In this document: piece by piece, positions 51,669-59,218 of the stretch | Numbering within the stretch: the first letter of the stretch is position 1 | How the letters are laid out: every line of letters starts with the position of its first letter | Assembly: GCA_029941865.1 (NCBI GenBank) | Contig: JAPYTO010000002.1 | Coordinates: 1 to 64,000, forward strand | Length of the DNA: 64,000 nucleotides | Reading direction: 5' to 3' | From: Fuerstiella sp. | GTDB taxonomy: Bacteria > Planctomycetota > Planctomycetia > Planctomycetales > Planctomycetaceae | The notes under the pieces: model-generated | Databases searched by the model: none | What the model saw: the letters and a program-made list of their open reading frames with translations, nothing else | What the model was told of the DNA's origin: nothing | Made by a program: the position numbers and the translations under genes

Positions 51669-52166
51669 TTAGTTTTCCAGCTTCCCGGCGCTGTCGCGTC
51701 TGATGCCGTGTCATTTCATGGATGGACTGAGGCTGTGCCGTCACTCAGAGCACGTTGCCGGGGACAATGGCACGAAGTCTGGAGAATCCTGTTGTATTCG
51801 GCAAACGAAGCGACGACAAACTTCAGTTGTCGGGTTTATGGGCGAAGAGAATGGCTGATGATGCTCTCGGATTTCAGTTTCCTGGCGGAAATCGATCCCG
51901 TTCACCATAATTGTCCGGTGAAGCTGAAATAGTCATAGGGTCTCAGGCATCTCTATCCAGATGCACAAGGCAATCGCAGCCATCACTTTCCGAGTGACGT
52001 CGCCACCAGTGAAAATAACAACATTTTCGGGCATCGTCACTTAGACAGTGATGGCAACCTTGACTCTTGTCAGGTGTATCAATCCGATTGAGCGACCATG
52101 GTGGTGGCTCGAATCCCCGATTAATTGAAGTATTGTGACTTGAAAATCACATCAGGAGACCCGCAG
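51669..52166. other. Divergent gap
   Basis: No gene is supported in these 498 bases. A weak hairpin (TTCACC 51901-51906, GGTGAA 51917-51922) sits in the middle. Promoters for the Gfo/Idh gene and for the LTxxQ protein should lie here. The longest frame, on the plus strand, overlaps the Gfo/Idh gene start and lacks protein-like character. Confidence 0.45.
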
Positions 52167-52700
52167 ATGAAACTGTTTCGTAATTTGGTTTGTTTGTCGC
52201 TCATCGCCGTATTGGCTGGCAGTGTTGTGGCCGACGAAAAACAAAAGAAGGGCAAGCGAAAGGGCAACGCCAAAGCCCCAACCGCCACACAGCGTTTTGT
52301 TAAGGATCTGGAACTGACGGCTGATCAGAAGGAAAAAGTTGCAGCGATCGACAAGGAATTCGCGGCAAAGTTCAAGGATCTGGCAGCGAAGAGAAAGGCC
52401 ATCCTCACCGCTGATCAGGTGAAGGCTCAGCGTGATGCTCAGAAGGCGGCCAGGGCCGCAGGCAAGACCGGAGCAGATGCTCGAAAAGCTGTTACCGGTG
52501 CCGTCAAACTGACGGACGAGCAGACGGCTAAGACCAAGGAAGTCCAGAAGGCTCAGCAGGCACTCACCGGTGCAATCGTTGCGTCTCTGAGGAAGGTTCT
52601 GACTGCTGAACAGCAGGAAAAACTTCCTAAGGCCCGTCGTGGTGGCAAAGGCAAAGGCGGAGCTGGAAAAGGCAAGAAGAAAAAGAAAGCCGCTGCTTAG
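52167..52700 (+). CDS. Periplasmic LTxxQ-type protein with Lys-rich tail
   Basis: This 177-residue protein has a signal peptide (KLFRNLVCLSLIAVLAGSVVADE). Three LTxxQ-like motifs recur: LTADQKEKVAAIDKEF, LTDEQTAKTKEV and LTAEQQEKLPK. These are the hallmark of the Spy/CpxP envelope-stress chaperone group, usually found as two copies in a helical dimer. The last ~25 residues are Gly/Lys-rich (GKGGAGKGKKKKK). This tail would bind acidic surfaces or nucleic acid and is not normal for Spy/CpxP. ATG at 52167 follows AGGAG with good spacing. A REP-like palindrome pair and a strong intrinsic terminator lie downstream. Confidence 0.82.
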   Translation: MKLFRNLVCLSLIAVLAGSVVADEKQKKGKRKGNAKAPTATQRFVKDLELTADQKEKVAAIDKEFAAKFKDLAAKRKAILTADQVKAQRDAQKAARAAGKTGADARKAVTGAVKLTDEQTAKTKEVQKAQQALTGAIVASLRKVLTAEQQEKLPKARRGGKGKGGAGKGKKKKKAAA

Positions 52701-52725
52701 TGCTTTGTCACTATCAAAAGGGTGG

Positions 52726-52782
52726 GGTAAGCATCCTGCTTGCCGTGTGTTTCTCCCGATGAATCGCAAGCTGGAAGCTTAC
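52726..52782. repeat. REP-like inverted palindrome pair
   Basis: GGTAAGCATCCTGCTTGCC (52726-52744) is an imperfect palindrome. GCAAGCTGGAAGCTTAC (52766-52782) is nearly its reverse complement, with a 21-base spacer between them. The two thus form an inverted repeat of a unit that is itself palindromic. The same architecture occurs at 58237-58297. Confidence 0.6.
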
Positions 52783-52924
52783 GCCACGAATCTGCAACCC
52801 AAAGACTTGACTGTGATAATGTACTAGCAGCGGAATCGGCTCGATGTGCACTCGATAAATGAGCGTGCAGAGCGGGTTGCAGAATGTTCCGGCGTTCTGT
52901 CATGCCTAAGAAGCATCAAAACAG

Positions 52925-52960
52925 AGCCCCGCGTTATCGGTTGGTAACGCGGGGCTTTTT
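52925..52960 (+). terminator. Strong intrinsic terminator
   Basis: A 12-bp perfect stem, AGCCCCGCGTTA (52925-52936) and TAACGCGGGGCT (52945-52956), with an 8-base loop is followed by TTTTT on the plus strand. It is 224 bases past the LTxxQ gene stop. On the minus strand it lies about 40 bases after der, but T-richness there is weak, so the main direction is rightward. Confidence 0.85.
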
Positions 52961-52999
52961 CCGTTTCGTTATGTCTGTTCAAGCTGTAGCAGCCTCAAC

Positions 53000-54475
53000 T
53001 CATTCCGCAGGTTGATCGCCAGCAGGTGCTGCGTCCGTTGCTGTCGAAACATCTGCGAGTGGTGTTGATTCGGTCGATTCGTCACCCAGGTCGTCAGTGT
53101 TCCGCAACTGAATATCCGGCAGGTCCTTATCAATGTCTTCGTTGCTGCGAGAACGCATGATCATGCGGATCGGGACTTCCTGAAAGGGTGACACTTCACG
53201 CAGAAAGCCCAGTAGGTAACGCTTCCACGATTCGTCGAACAGCTTTGGTTCGTTGCACTTGACCACAATCGTGGGCGGTGCCGTGGCGACCTGAGTTGCA
53301 TAATAAATCTTGGCCCGCTTGTTCTTGCGGTGCGCCGGCGGGTTCTTGTCGACAGCCATCTTCATAGCCCGGTTCAGTTTGCCCGTACCCATTCGGGTCT
53401 GTGCCTGTTTGTAGATGGTTTGTGTGAGGTTCACCAGTTGCCGGATGTTGCGACCGTCTTTGGCCGTCAGGACGGCAATGGGGACATGCCGCATCGATGC
53501 GAACGATTTGACGAGATACTCGCCCCATTTTTCGATCGTCATTTCCTCTTCCTGGGCAAGATCCCATTTGTTGACGACAAAGACGCAGGGCTTGTGGTGT
53601 TTCGTGATTTCTTCCACAAGCTGCTTGTCGACTCGGGAGACCGTCTGCGTGGCGTCAAAGAACATCAATACGACGTCGGCTCGCCGAATGCTTTTTTGAG
53701 CTCGCACCAGACCATAAAATTCGATGCTGTTTTCAAGGCTCTTCCGTTTGCGAACGCCCGGCGTGTCAATGGCCACAAAGGCACGGCCGTCAACGTCGAA
53801 GCGAATATCGATGCTGTCACGTGTTGTTCCTGCAATCTCGCTGACGATCACCCGTTCTTCCTGGGCCAGCTGATTAATGAACGTACTCTTGCCGACGTTC
53901 CGTCGCCCCACGATCGCCAGTCGCATTTCCGGCGGTTCGAACAGAGTCGCCCCTTCCTCATTCTCATCGTCGCGGGCTTCGGGAAGGTGTTCCGCAATTG
54001 CCTTCAGCAGGTCAGCACGATTACGATTGCCTGTCACGCTGGTGACGACCTGAGGCAGGTTCGCCAGTCGCAGAAAACCGCCGGCTTCGATATCCAGCTT
54101 TGACGAGTCACATTTATTGACGACCATCAGCATGGGTTTGTCGATGTGCCGCAGACGTTCGGCGACTTCCTGGTCCAGCGGAGTAATGCCGGCCTTCGCG
54201 TCCACGACAAACAGCAGCAGGTCACATTCCGCCAGCCCCACGTCGATCTGCCGCTCAATGTCATCGGACAGATCGTCGCTGTCCACGATGCCGATGCCGC
54301 CCGTGTCGACCAGTTCGAAATACCGGTCCTTTTCGTGCATCATCCAGGTGACTCGGTCACGCGTGACCCCGGCCGTGGGATCCACAACCGACAGCAACTT
54401 GCCCGCCATCCAGTTCAGCAGCGAGCTCTTCCCCACGTTCGGACGACCGACAATCGCCACTTTGGGAATACCCAT
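53000..54475 (-). CDS. der: Ribosome biogenesis GTPase Der (EngA)
   Basis: Der is an essential GTPase with two tandem G domains that helps assemble the 50S subunit. From the ATG at 54475 the protein has 491 residues. The first G1 is GRPNVGKSS (10-18), with NKCD (120-123). The second G1 is GRRNVGKST (190-198), with its own DTPG and NKWD. The C-terminal KH-like domain has KRYLLGFLREVSPFQEVPIRM. An acidic C-terminal extension is present. The frame is open 37 codons upstream, but these are not family sequence. The palindrome GAGGCACGTGCCTC lies 25 bases before the start. It converges on the LTxxQ gene. Confidence 0.96.
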   Translation of the reverse strand: MGIPKVAIVGRPNVGKSSLLNWMAGKLLSVVDPTAGVTRDRVTWMMHEKDRYFELVDTGGIGIVDSDDLSDDIERQIDVGLAECDLLLFVVDAKAGITPLDQEVAERLRHIDKPMLMVVNKCDSSKLDIEAGGFLRLANLPQVVTSVTGNRNRADLLKAIAEHLPEARDDENEEGATLFEPPEMRLAIVGRRNVGKSTFINQLAQEERVIVSEIAGTTRDSIDIRFDVDGRAFVAIDTPGVRKRKSLENSIEFYGLVRAQKSIRRADVVLMFFDATQTVSRVDKQLVEEITKHHKPCVFVVNKWDLAQEEEMTIEKWGEYLVKSFASMRHVPIAVLTAKDGRNIRQLVNLTQTIYKQAQTRMGTGKLNRAMKMAVDKNPPAHRKNKRAKIYYATQVATAPPTIVVKCNEPKLFDESWKRYLLGFLREVSPFQEVPIRMIMRSRSNEDIDKDLPDIQLRNTDDLGDESTESTPLADVSTATDAAPAGDQPAE

Positions 54476-54874
54476 GATGCTAAACCCTGTTCTGAAAAGG
54501 AGGCACGTGCCTCGGACGGTGCGAGCTGACGCTCGAAAATCCAGACCTGCTTCGGAAGTGTTCGCAAATCCGTTGGCAGACGACACACGGCTTGCCGGAA
54601 ATGTCTCAATTCTGTCTGTACGGAGGACAGGAAGGCATCTTAATGCTCTGCTGGAAGTGTCCGGCGATTCGCCGACAAGTCGGGCAGATTACACAGCGAA
54701 AAGCGGAATCGTTAGAGAGAAGATGCCATTTCCCATGAGTTACTCGCGATTTCCACAGGGAATTACGTGATGAGGTGACGAAGTTGGCTGCAGCGAGATT
54801 GGACTACGGACGCTGCAGCCATTACCCTTGTACTGCATCTGACAGGCTGTTGTTCTTTTTTTGGGAGTGAATGC
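54476..54874. other. Divergent gap with palindrome upstream of der
   Basis: These 399 bases separate leftward der from the rightward small lipoprotein. A perfect 14-bp palindrome GAGGCACGTGCCTC is at 54500-54513, 25 bases upstream of the der start. It could be an operator or, in the der leader, a small hairpin with an ACGT loop. No gene is seen. Confidence 0.5.
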
Positions 54875-55282
54875 GTGCAGCGACAGTCAGTTCTGGTTTT
54901 ATGGATCGGGTGGTTGATAATAGTCAGCGTCGGGTGTGGCGACGATGAGGGCTCGGTACGTCTTCCACTGTCAGGGATGGTGTTGTCAGCAGACATTCCG
55001 GAGAACCTGCAGGGAACCGTTTCCCTGATGCCGGAGGGTGAAACGAAGGGGCCGGCAGCCAACGGTATTATTCAGAACGGTTGGTACGAGTTCACGACCG
55101 AGGACGGGCCGGTCGCCGGTCAGCATCGCGTGCTGATCGACGTGGAGCCACCGCGGGGGAAAATGGACACGGCCGCTCAGCAATCACGGCTGGAGTGGAA
55201 ATTTGAATTTCATATTACCATACCGTCGGAGCCTCCATATGAATATGACTTTCCGTTGGTTCGGGACAGCGCCGACGAGTAG
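54875..55282 (+). CDS. Small lipoprotein, paired with second DUF1559 gene
   Basis: This 135-residue lipoprotein has a hydrophobic N-terminus ([16 protein letters not shown]) and lipobox Cys at 21. The mature part is a small beta-sandwich-like domain ([40 protein letters not shown]), similar in style to carboxypeptidase-regulatory domains. The start is GTG at 54875, just after TTGGGAG, a good ribosome-binding sequence. Its 3' end overlaps the DUF1559 start by about 44 bases, so the pair is translationally linked. The companion pair at 45.5-47.2 kb has the lipoprotein on the downstream side instead. Confidence 0.78.
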   Translation: MQRQSVLVLWIGWLIIVSVGCGDDEGSVRLPLSGMVLSADIPENLQGTVSLMPEGETKGPAANGIIQNGWYEFTTEDGPVAGQHRVLIDVEPPRGKMDTAAQQSRLEWKFEFHITIPSEPPYEYDFPLVRDSADE

Positions 55283-56210
55283 TTCTGCCGGACAGGATGC
55301 TGCACTCCCAATGTGGCGCAGCCGTCGCGGTCAGCGCGGCTTCACATTGATTGAACTATTGGTGGTGATCGCCGTCATCGGAATTCTGGTGGCACTCCTG
55401 CTGCCGGCCGTTCAGCAGGCGCGAGCTGCCGCACGGCGCACGCAGTGCAAAAATAATCTGAAACAGATTGGGCTGGCGTTCCACAACTATCACGACGTTC
55501 ACAACGTGCTGCCCATGGGCAGCAGCAGCGAAACTGCTGTTGGGTCATGGGGCATGACGGCGCACGTTTTGCCATATCTCGAACTGGGAAACACGTATCA
55601 GCTGATCGACTTCGAAAACAGCGGTTGCTGCACGGCCGTCAAACTTCTGCAGAATGCCACGCCCTCGCAGCCAGACCCGTCGTCGAACCCGATTAACGTT
55701 TTCTATTGTCCGGACGATTTCAACTCAAATATTCAGCTGTTAAGTGGCCCGACCGGCCCCAGTCCCAACACCTACGATTGCGGCCTGCTGTTTTCGGGCG
55801 ACTACATGGGCGTGAGCGGTATTACAGAAGGAAACCCTGGCTGTTCAGGGATTATCGACGGAAAGGGGACGTTTTATTCGATGAGTAAAACGCGGTTTCG
55901 CGATTTCACGGATGGTACGTCACAAACCATGATTATTGGCGAACGTGGAATCCCGAGTGACATCGGATGGGGCTGGTACCTGTGCGGTGGCACGGAATGC
56001 GAACACTACATCAGCACGGAACGGGGGCTGAGTGCCGGAAAAAATGTGCCGTCCTGGCAGGGAACGCTGCGTCGATTCTGGAGCTGGCACCACGGCGGCG
56101 CTCACTTCATCATGGGCGACGGTTCCGTGCAGTTCTTCAGCTACAGCATGGACTTCGACACCTTCCGCAATCTGTCCACCCGAAACGGTGGTGAGGTTGT
56201 TTCGTTTTGA
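55239..56210 (+). CDS. DUF1559 pseudopilin-like protein, second copy
   Basis: From the ATG at 55239 the protein has 323 residues. The prepilin-like segment [20 protein letters not shown] follows a ~35-residue positively charged leader (SRRGQRG). [25 protein letters not shown] is the DUF1559 hallmark. The C-terminal segment has [20 protein letters not shown], then NGGEVVSF. Compared with the first copy the leader is longer; an internal ATG (codon 25, [10 protein letters not shown]) could give the shorter, more typical prepilin leader. It overlaps the lipoprotein gene upstream, and a sulfatase gene follows. Confidence 0.9.
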   Translation: MNMTFRWFGTAPTSSSAGQDAALPMWRSRRGQRGFTLIELLVVIAVIGILVALLLPAVQQARAAARRTQCKNNLKQIGLAFHNYHDVHNVLPMGSSSETAVGSWGMTAHVLPYLELGNTYQLIDFENSGCCTAVKLLQNATPSQPDPSSNPINVFYCPDDFNSNIQLLSGPTGPSPNTYDCGLLFSGDYMGVSGITEGNPGCSGIIDGKGTFYSMSKTRFRDFTDGTSQTMIIGERGIPSDIGWGWYLCGGTECEHYISTERGLSAGKNVPSWQGTLRRFWSWHHGGAHFIMGDGSVQFFSYSMDFDTFRNLSTRNGGEVVSF

Positions 56211-56348
56211 GACTGCCAGCACCTCTATCGGCACCAGGGACATGATCGCGGCTCAGGAAATGTGACTCGATCCTGGCCGGCATGTCTCTACGAAGTTCCT
56301 GCCTTGCCAGACAGGTTCGCTGTTACCGATTGTCAGAAAGGAAATTCT

Positions 56349-58109
56349 TTGACCAGTCTGTTCACCCGGTTCTTCGTGTTTGTGACTTTCATTGTCGTTC
56401 TAACACAAAGCTGTGCAACGATCGGTGTCGCAGCAGAGAATCAGCACCCGAATGTGCTGTTCATTGCCGTGGACGATCTGCGTCCATCAATCCGCTGTTA
56501 TGGCGACCAGCATGCCATCACTCCAAACATCGATCGGCTTGCCGAACGTGGCGTGCTTTTTGATCGGGCACATTGCCAGGTGGCAGTCTGCAACCCGTCA
56601 CGCGCCAGCCTGATGACGGGTCTTCGTCCGGACAAACTGGGTGTCTGGACTCTGCCGATTCACTTTCGGGAAGCGCTGCCCGCTGCCGTGACACTGCCGC
56701 AGTGGTTTCGCCGGTTCGGTTACACGGCCGTAAGTCACGGAAAAATCTATCATAACCCAACTCCGGATCCACAGTCATGGAGTGAACCCATTCGATCCTT
56801 GCCTCGTCTGAAGTCGGCCTACCCGGAGGGCACACGGCAACATATTCGAGAAGTTCAGCAGGCACTGCCAAAGAACGACTGGCGAAAAAACAATCTGCGA
56901 GGTCCCAGCACGGCTGCTCCCGAGATCGACGACAACCAGCTTGTGGACGGCGCACGAACGGACATGGTGATCGAGGATCTGCGGCGATTGGGCAAAGACG
57001 AGGCACCGTTCTTTCTGGCAATGGGATACATCCGGCCCCATCTGGCGTGGATTGCACCGAAAAAGTACTGGGATCTGCACGACCCGGCCACGCTGCCCGT
57101 GCTCACCGACAGAACTGTCACTGCGAATACGCCGCCCTACGCGCTGTCGAACAGCTACGAAATGACTCACTATGTCGATCTGATCGACTTCCCGAAACCG
57201 TGGGATGAACAGAGGGTTGCCGACGAACGGGCTCGACACCTCATGCACGCGTACTACGCCTGCGTGACGTACATCGATGCTCAGATCGGTCGTCTGCTGG
57301 ATGCGTTGGACGAAGAAGGTCTGGCTGACAACACGATTGTTGTTCTGTGGAGCGACCATGGCTGGAAGCTTGGCGAATTCAACGGCTGGGGCAAGATGAC
57401 CAACTACGAAATTGATACTCGCGTGCCGCTGATTATTTCGGCACCCGGTCTACAGACGGCCGGAAAACGATCAGGCGAACTGGCCGAACTGCTCGACCTG
57501 TACCCGACGCTCTGCGAGCTGGCCGGAATTGATACGCCGGATTTTGTTGATGGAACCAGCCTGGTGCCGAATCTGAAAGACGTCGACCTTCACGTCAATG
57601 ATGCAGCATTCAGCCAGTACTATCGCAATTTCGAAGGCCGTGAATACATGGGCTACGCCATTCGCACCGATGAATACCGTTTTGTGGAATGGCGAGACTT
57701 CAGCACCGGAGATGTGACTGCACGGGAACTGTACGACCATCAGGCCGATCACTCGGAATCCGTCAATCTTGCAGAATCCGCGCCGCAGGAGCTTATTAGT
57801 CGTCTCACGGCTAAGCTGTTGGAATCGCACCCACGCAAGGCGCTGACGATGACACCTCCTGTGCATTCGAATCCGAATCAGCCGCGGCTAAGGGCCGATA
57901 TCTCGTTTTCGAACAACACAGAAATGACGGTCATGGTCTTTCCAATTACGCCCAAAGGTCGCCGTGGGCGAGTGAAAACTCTTGGTCCCGGCGAAGCTGT
58001 CACAATCAAGGCTCGCATCGGCGGCGTTTACGTGGTTGAGAGCAAAGACGGATCGATTCACCAGATTCACTCACCATCGATGCCTCCCCGCACCATTGTG
58101 CTTGAGTGA
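56349..58109 (+). CDS. Secreted sulfatase, type I Cys-dependent
   Basis: This is an arylsulfatase/iduronate-2-sulfatase-like enzyme that removes sulfate from glycans, an abundant activity in planctomycetes. The start I prefer is TTG at 56349, preceded by AAAGGAAATTC, because the product then has a normal signal peptide (FFVFVTFIVVLTQSCATIGVAAE); the frame also opens upstream to 56262. The DDLRPS metal site lies just after the mature N-terminus, and the formylglycine Cys is C81 in CNPSRASLMTGLRP, with the invariant Pro and Arg. The LWSDHGW and WRDFST regions match the family. It needs a formylglycine-generating or anSME-type maturase, not seen here. A bidirectional terminator follows. Confidence 0.93.
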   Translation: MTSLFTRFFVFVTFIVVLTQSCATIGVAAENQHPNVLFIAVDDLRPSIRCYGDQHAITPNIDRLAERGVLFDRAHCQVAVCNPSRASLMTGLRPDKLGVWTLPIHFREALPAAVTLPQWFRRFGYTAVSHGKIYHNPTPDPQSWSEPIRSLPRLKSAYPEGTRQHIREVQQALPKNDWRKNNLRGPSTAAPEIDDNQLVDGARTDMVIEDLRRLGKDEAPFFLAMGYIRPHLAWIAPKKYWDLHDPATLPVLTDRTVTANTPPYALSNSYEMTHYVDLIDFPKPWDEQRVADERARHLMHAYYACVTYIDAQIGRLLDALDEEGLADNTIVVLWSDHGWKLGEFNGWGKMTNYEIDTRVPLIISAPGLQTAGKRSGELAELLDLYPTLCELAGIDTPDFVDGTSLVPNLKDVDLHVNDAAFSQYYRNFEGREYMGYAIRTDEYRFVEWRDFSTGDVTARELYDHQADHSESVNLAESAPQELISRLTAKLLESHPRKALTMTPPVHSNPNQPRLRADISFSNNTEMTVMVFPITPKGRRGRVKTLGPGEAVTIKARIGGVYVVESKDGSIHQIHSPSMPPRTIVLE

Positions 58110-58153
58110 TTGGAATTCATCATCAACCCATGTCGGGTCCGCTGCGCAAAAAA

Positions 58154-58190
58154 AACGCGACACCGGTCAGACCCGGCGTCGCGTTGTTTT
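58154..58190. terminator. Bidirectional intrinsic terminator
   Basis: AACGCGAC (58154-58161) pairs with GTCGCGTT (58178-58185), with an inner GC-rich CCGG/CCCGG stem. Plus-strand GTTTTT follows, and an A-run (58148-58155) precedes it, giving a T-run on the minus strand. It serves the sulfatase (rightward) and the thioredoxin-like protein (leftward). Confidence 0.75.
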
Positions 58191-58236
58191 TGAGATAAAC
58201 GGTGTCATCTATACAGCGTCAGTTCTGTATAGAGGT

Positions 58237-58297
58237 GTGCCACTGGCTCCGCCAGTGCCTTGAGGCTCTCACTAAACACTGGCAAAGCCAGTGGCAC
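58237..58297. repeat. Double-palindrome REP-like element
   Basis: Two copies of the interrupted palindrome CACTGGC-NNN-GCCAGTG lie at 58241-58257 and 58277-58293. The outer arms GTGCCACTGGCT (58237-58248) and AGCCAGTGGCAC (58286-58297) are perfect reverse complements, so the whole element can fold as two hairpins or one cruciform. The spacer is CCTTGAGGCTCTCACTAAA. A diverged relative lies at 28.81-28.88 kb. Confidence 0.75.
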
Positions 58298-58325
58298 AAT
58301 TGCTTATACCGTCACCGGCAATCGA

Positions 58326-58883
58326 CTAGAGGATCTTCTTGAGATCCGCGATGACAGCTGCTGTATTCAGGTCGTTGACATCAGACACTGAGAAGTTGGC
58401 TTTAACACCCAAGCCGCTGGCCAGAATGATTGTCACTTCAGCTTTGGGGCTGATACCGTAGTTGTCAGGGCCATTTTCAAATTCGTTAGGAACGACAAAC
58501 GGCACGTTGGTAGCCTTGCTGGTTTTTGCAAGTTTTTTGGCTGCATCGGACAGTTCGTCCTTGTCTTCACCAAGCACGTTTACGAACGCCGTCAGCTTGG
58601 AGTCTTTGTTCTTCGCGATGGCCTTGTCGATCAGCTGTACCAGTTCGATAACGCGTTTGTCGGTTGAACGGGTGAAGATAACCACTTGTGGCTTGGCACC
58701 ATTGCGACAGCGATAGCAAAGGTTCTTGCCTTCTGCCACGCCATCTGTTTCGGCACCGGCACACTTGGTCACGTAGAACGCTCCAAGTGAGTCTCCGGTC
58801 TGAGGACCGCTCTTGACTGCTTCACCTGCGGTAACAGCCGAGGCGACTGTCAAAATCATTCCAAATGCGAAAAAGTTCTTCAC
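58326..58883 (-). CDS. Secreted thioredoxin-like protein
   Basis: This 185-residue exported protein has a signal peptide (FFAFGMILTVASAVTAGEA). It appears to be a thioredoxin-fold protein: the N-terminal part carries AFYVTKCAGAETDGVAEGKNLCYRC with a C-x2-C pair (CYRC) and a strand-helix pattern (PQVVIFTRSTDK..FVNVLGEDK). The fold suits a redoxin-like or disulfide-handling role in the periplasm, but the CYRC position is earlier than in classical thioredoxins. The start is GTG at 58883 with AAAGGAG seven bases before it, a strong site. It is a monocistronic leftward gene ending before the paired palindromes and the bidirectional terminator. Confidence 0.78.
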   Translation of the reverse strand: MKNFFAFGMILTVASAVTAGEAVKSGPQTGDSLGAFYVTKCAGAETDGVAEGKNLCYRCRNGAKPQVVIFTRSTDKRVIELVQLIDKAIAKNKDSKLTAFVNVLGEDKDELSDAAKKLAKTSKATNVPFVVPNEFENGPDNYGISPKAEVTIILASGLGVKANFSVSDVNDLNTAAVIADLKKIL

Positions 58884-59218
58884 GAATTGCTCCTTTCAAG
58901 GGGCGGGCGGGAATTCTGTGCGTCAAAGCACAACGGGGATGGTCGTTGAGGGAAAACGTTTCGACTGACCGTCATAGGTCTTGATCAGCGGTCGTCGCTG
59001 ATCGACAATATAAACCACCGACCTCGCTGTCGGTCTCGCAGAATCTTACCGGGTTCCGGAATTGGATAAAAGTGACCAGGATTACATAACACTGCACCTT
59101 GCTCCAATTGCTGAAAAGAATGAATCCGGCGTTCCCACCCCACGAATTGCACACCTCACGCGGCCATTGAGTTTCCCGGCCGCGTTTCTTCCGTCTCGAA
59201 CGTCGAACAGGACATCGC
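58884..59218. other. Divergent gap with hairpins
   Basis: These 335 bases lie between leftward and rightward secreted-protein genes. Two adjacent hairpins are present: GATCAGCG (58983-58990) with CGCTGATC (58996-59003), and ACCGAC (59017-59022) with GTCGGT (59029-59034). They resemble REP-like palindromes. No gene is seen. Confidence 0.5.

Larger units (their letters stand above)
52701..52999. other. Convergent gap with palindromes and terminator
   Basis: These 299 bases lie between the LTxxQ gene and the leftward der gene. They contain the REP-like palindrome pair at 52726-52782 and the strong terminator at 52925-52960. The two elements are about 140 bases apart, with no gene between them. 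Confidence 0.6.

Noticed and set aside
51552-51932. 126-residue plus-strand frame
   Set aside because: It overlaps the N-terminal codons of the Gfo/Idh gene on the other strand and has no ribosome-binding site or family-like pattern.
52095-52125. tRNA T-loop-like GGCTCGAATCCCC
   Set aside because: The stem does not pair correctly, the TTC of the T-loop is absent, and no acceptor or anticodon arm is found around it.
58286-58305. Sigma-54 promoter-like TGGCAC..TTGC
   Set aside because: The spacing between the two blocks is 2 bases rather than 5, and it lies inside a palindromic repeat.
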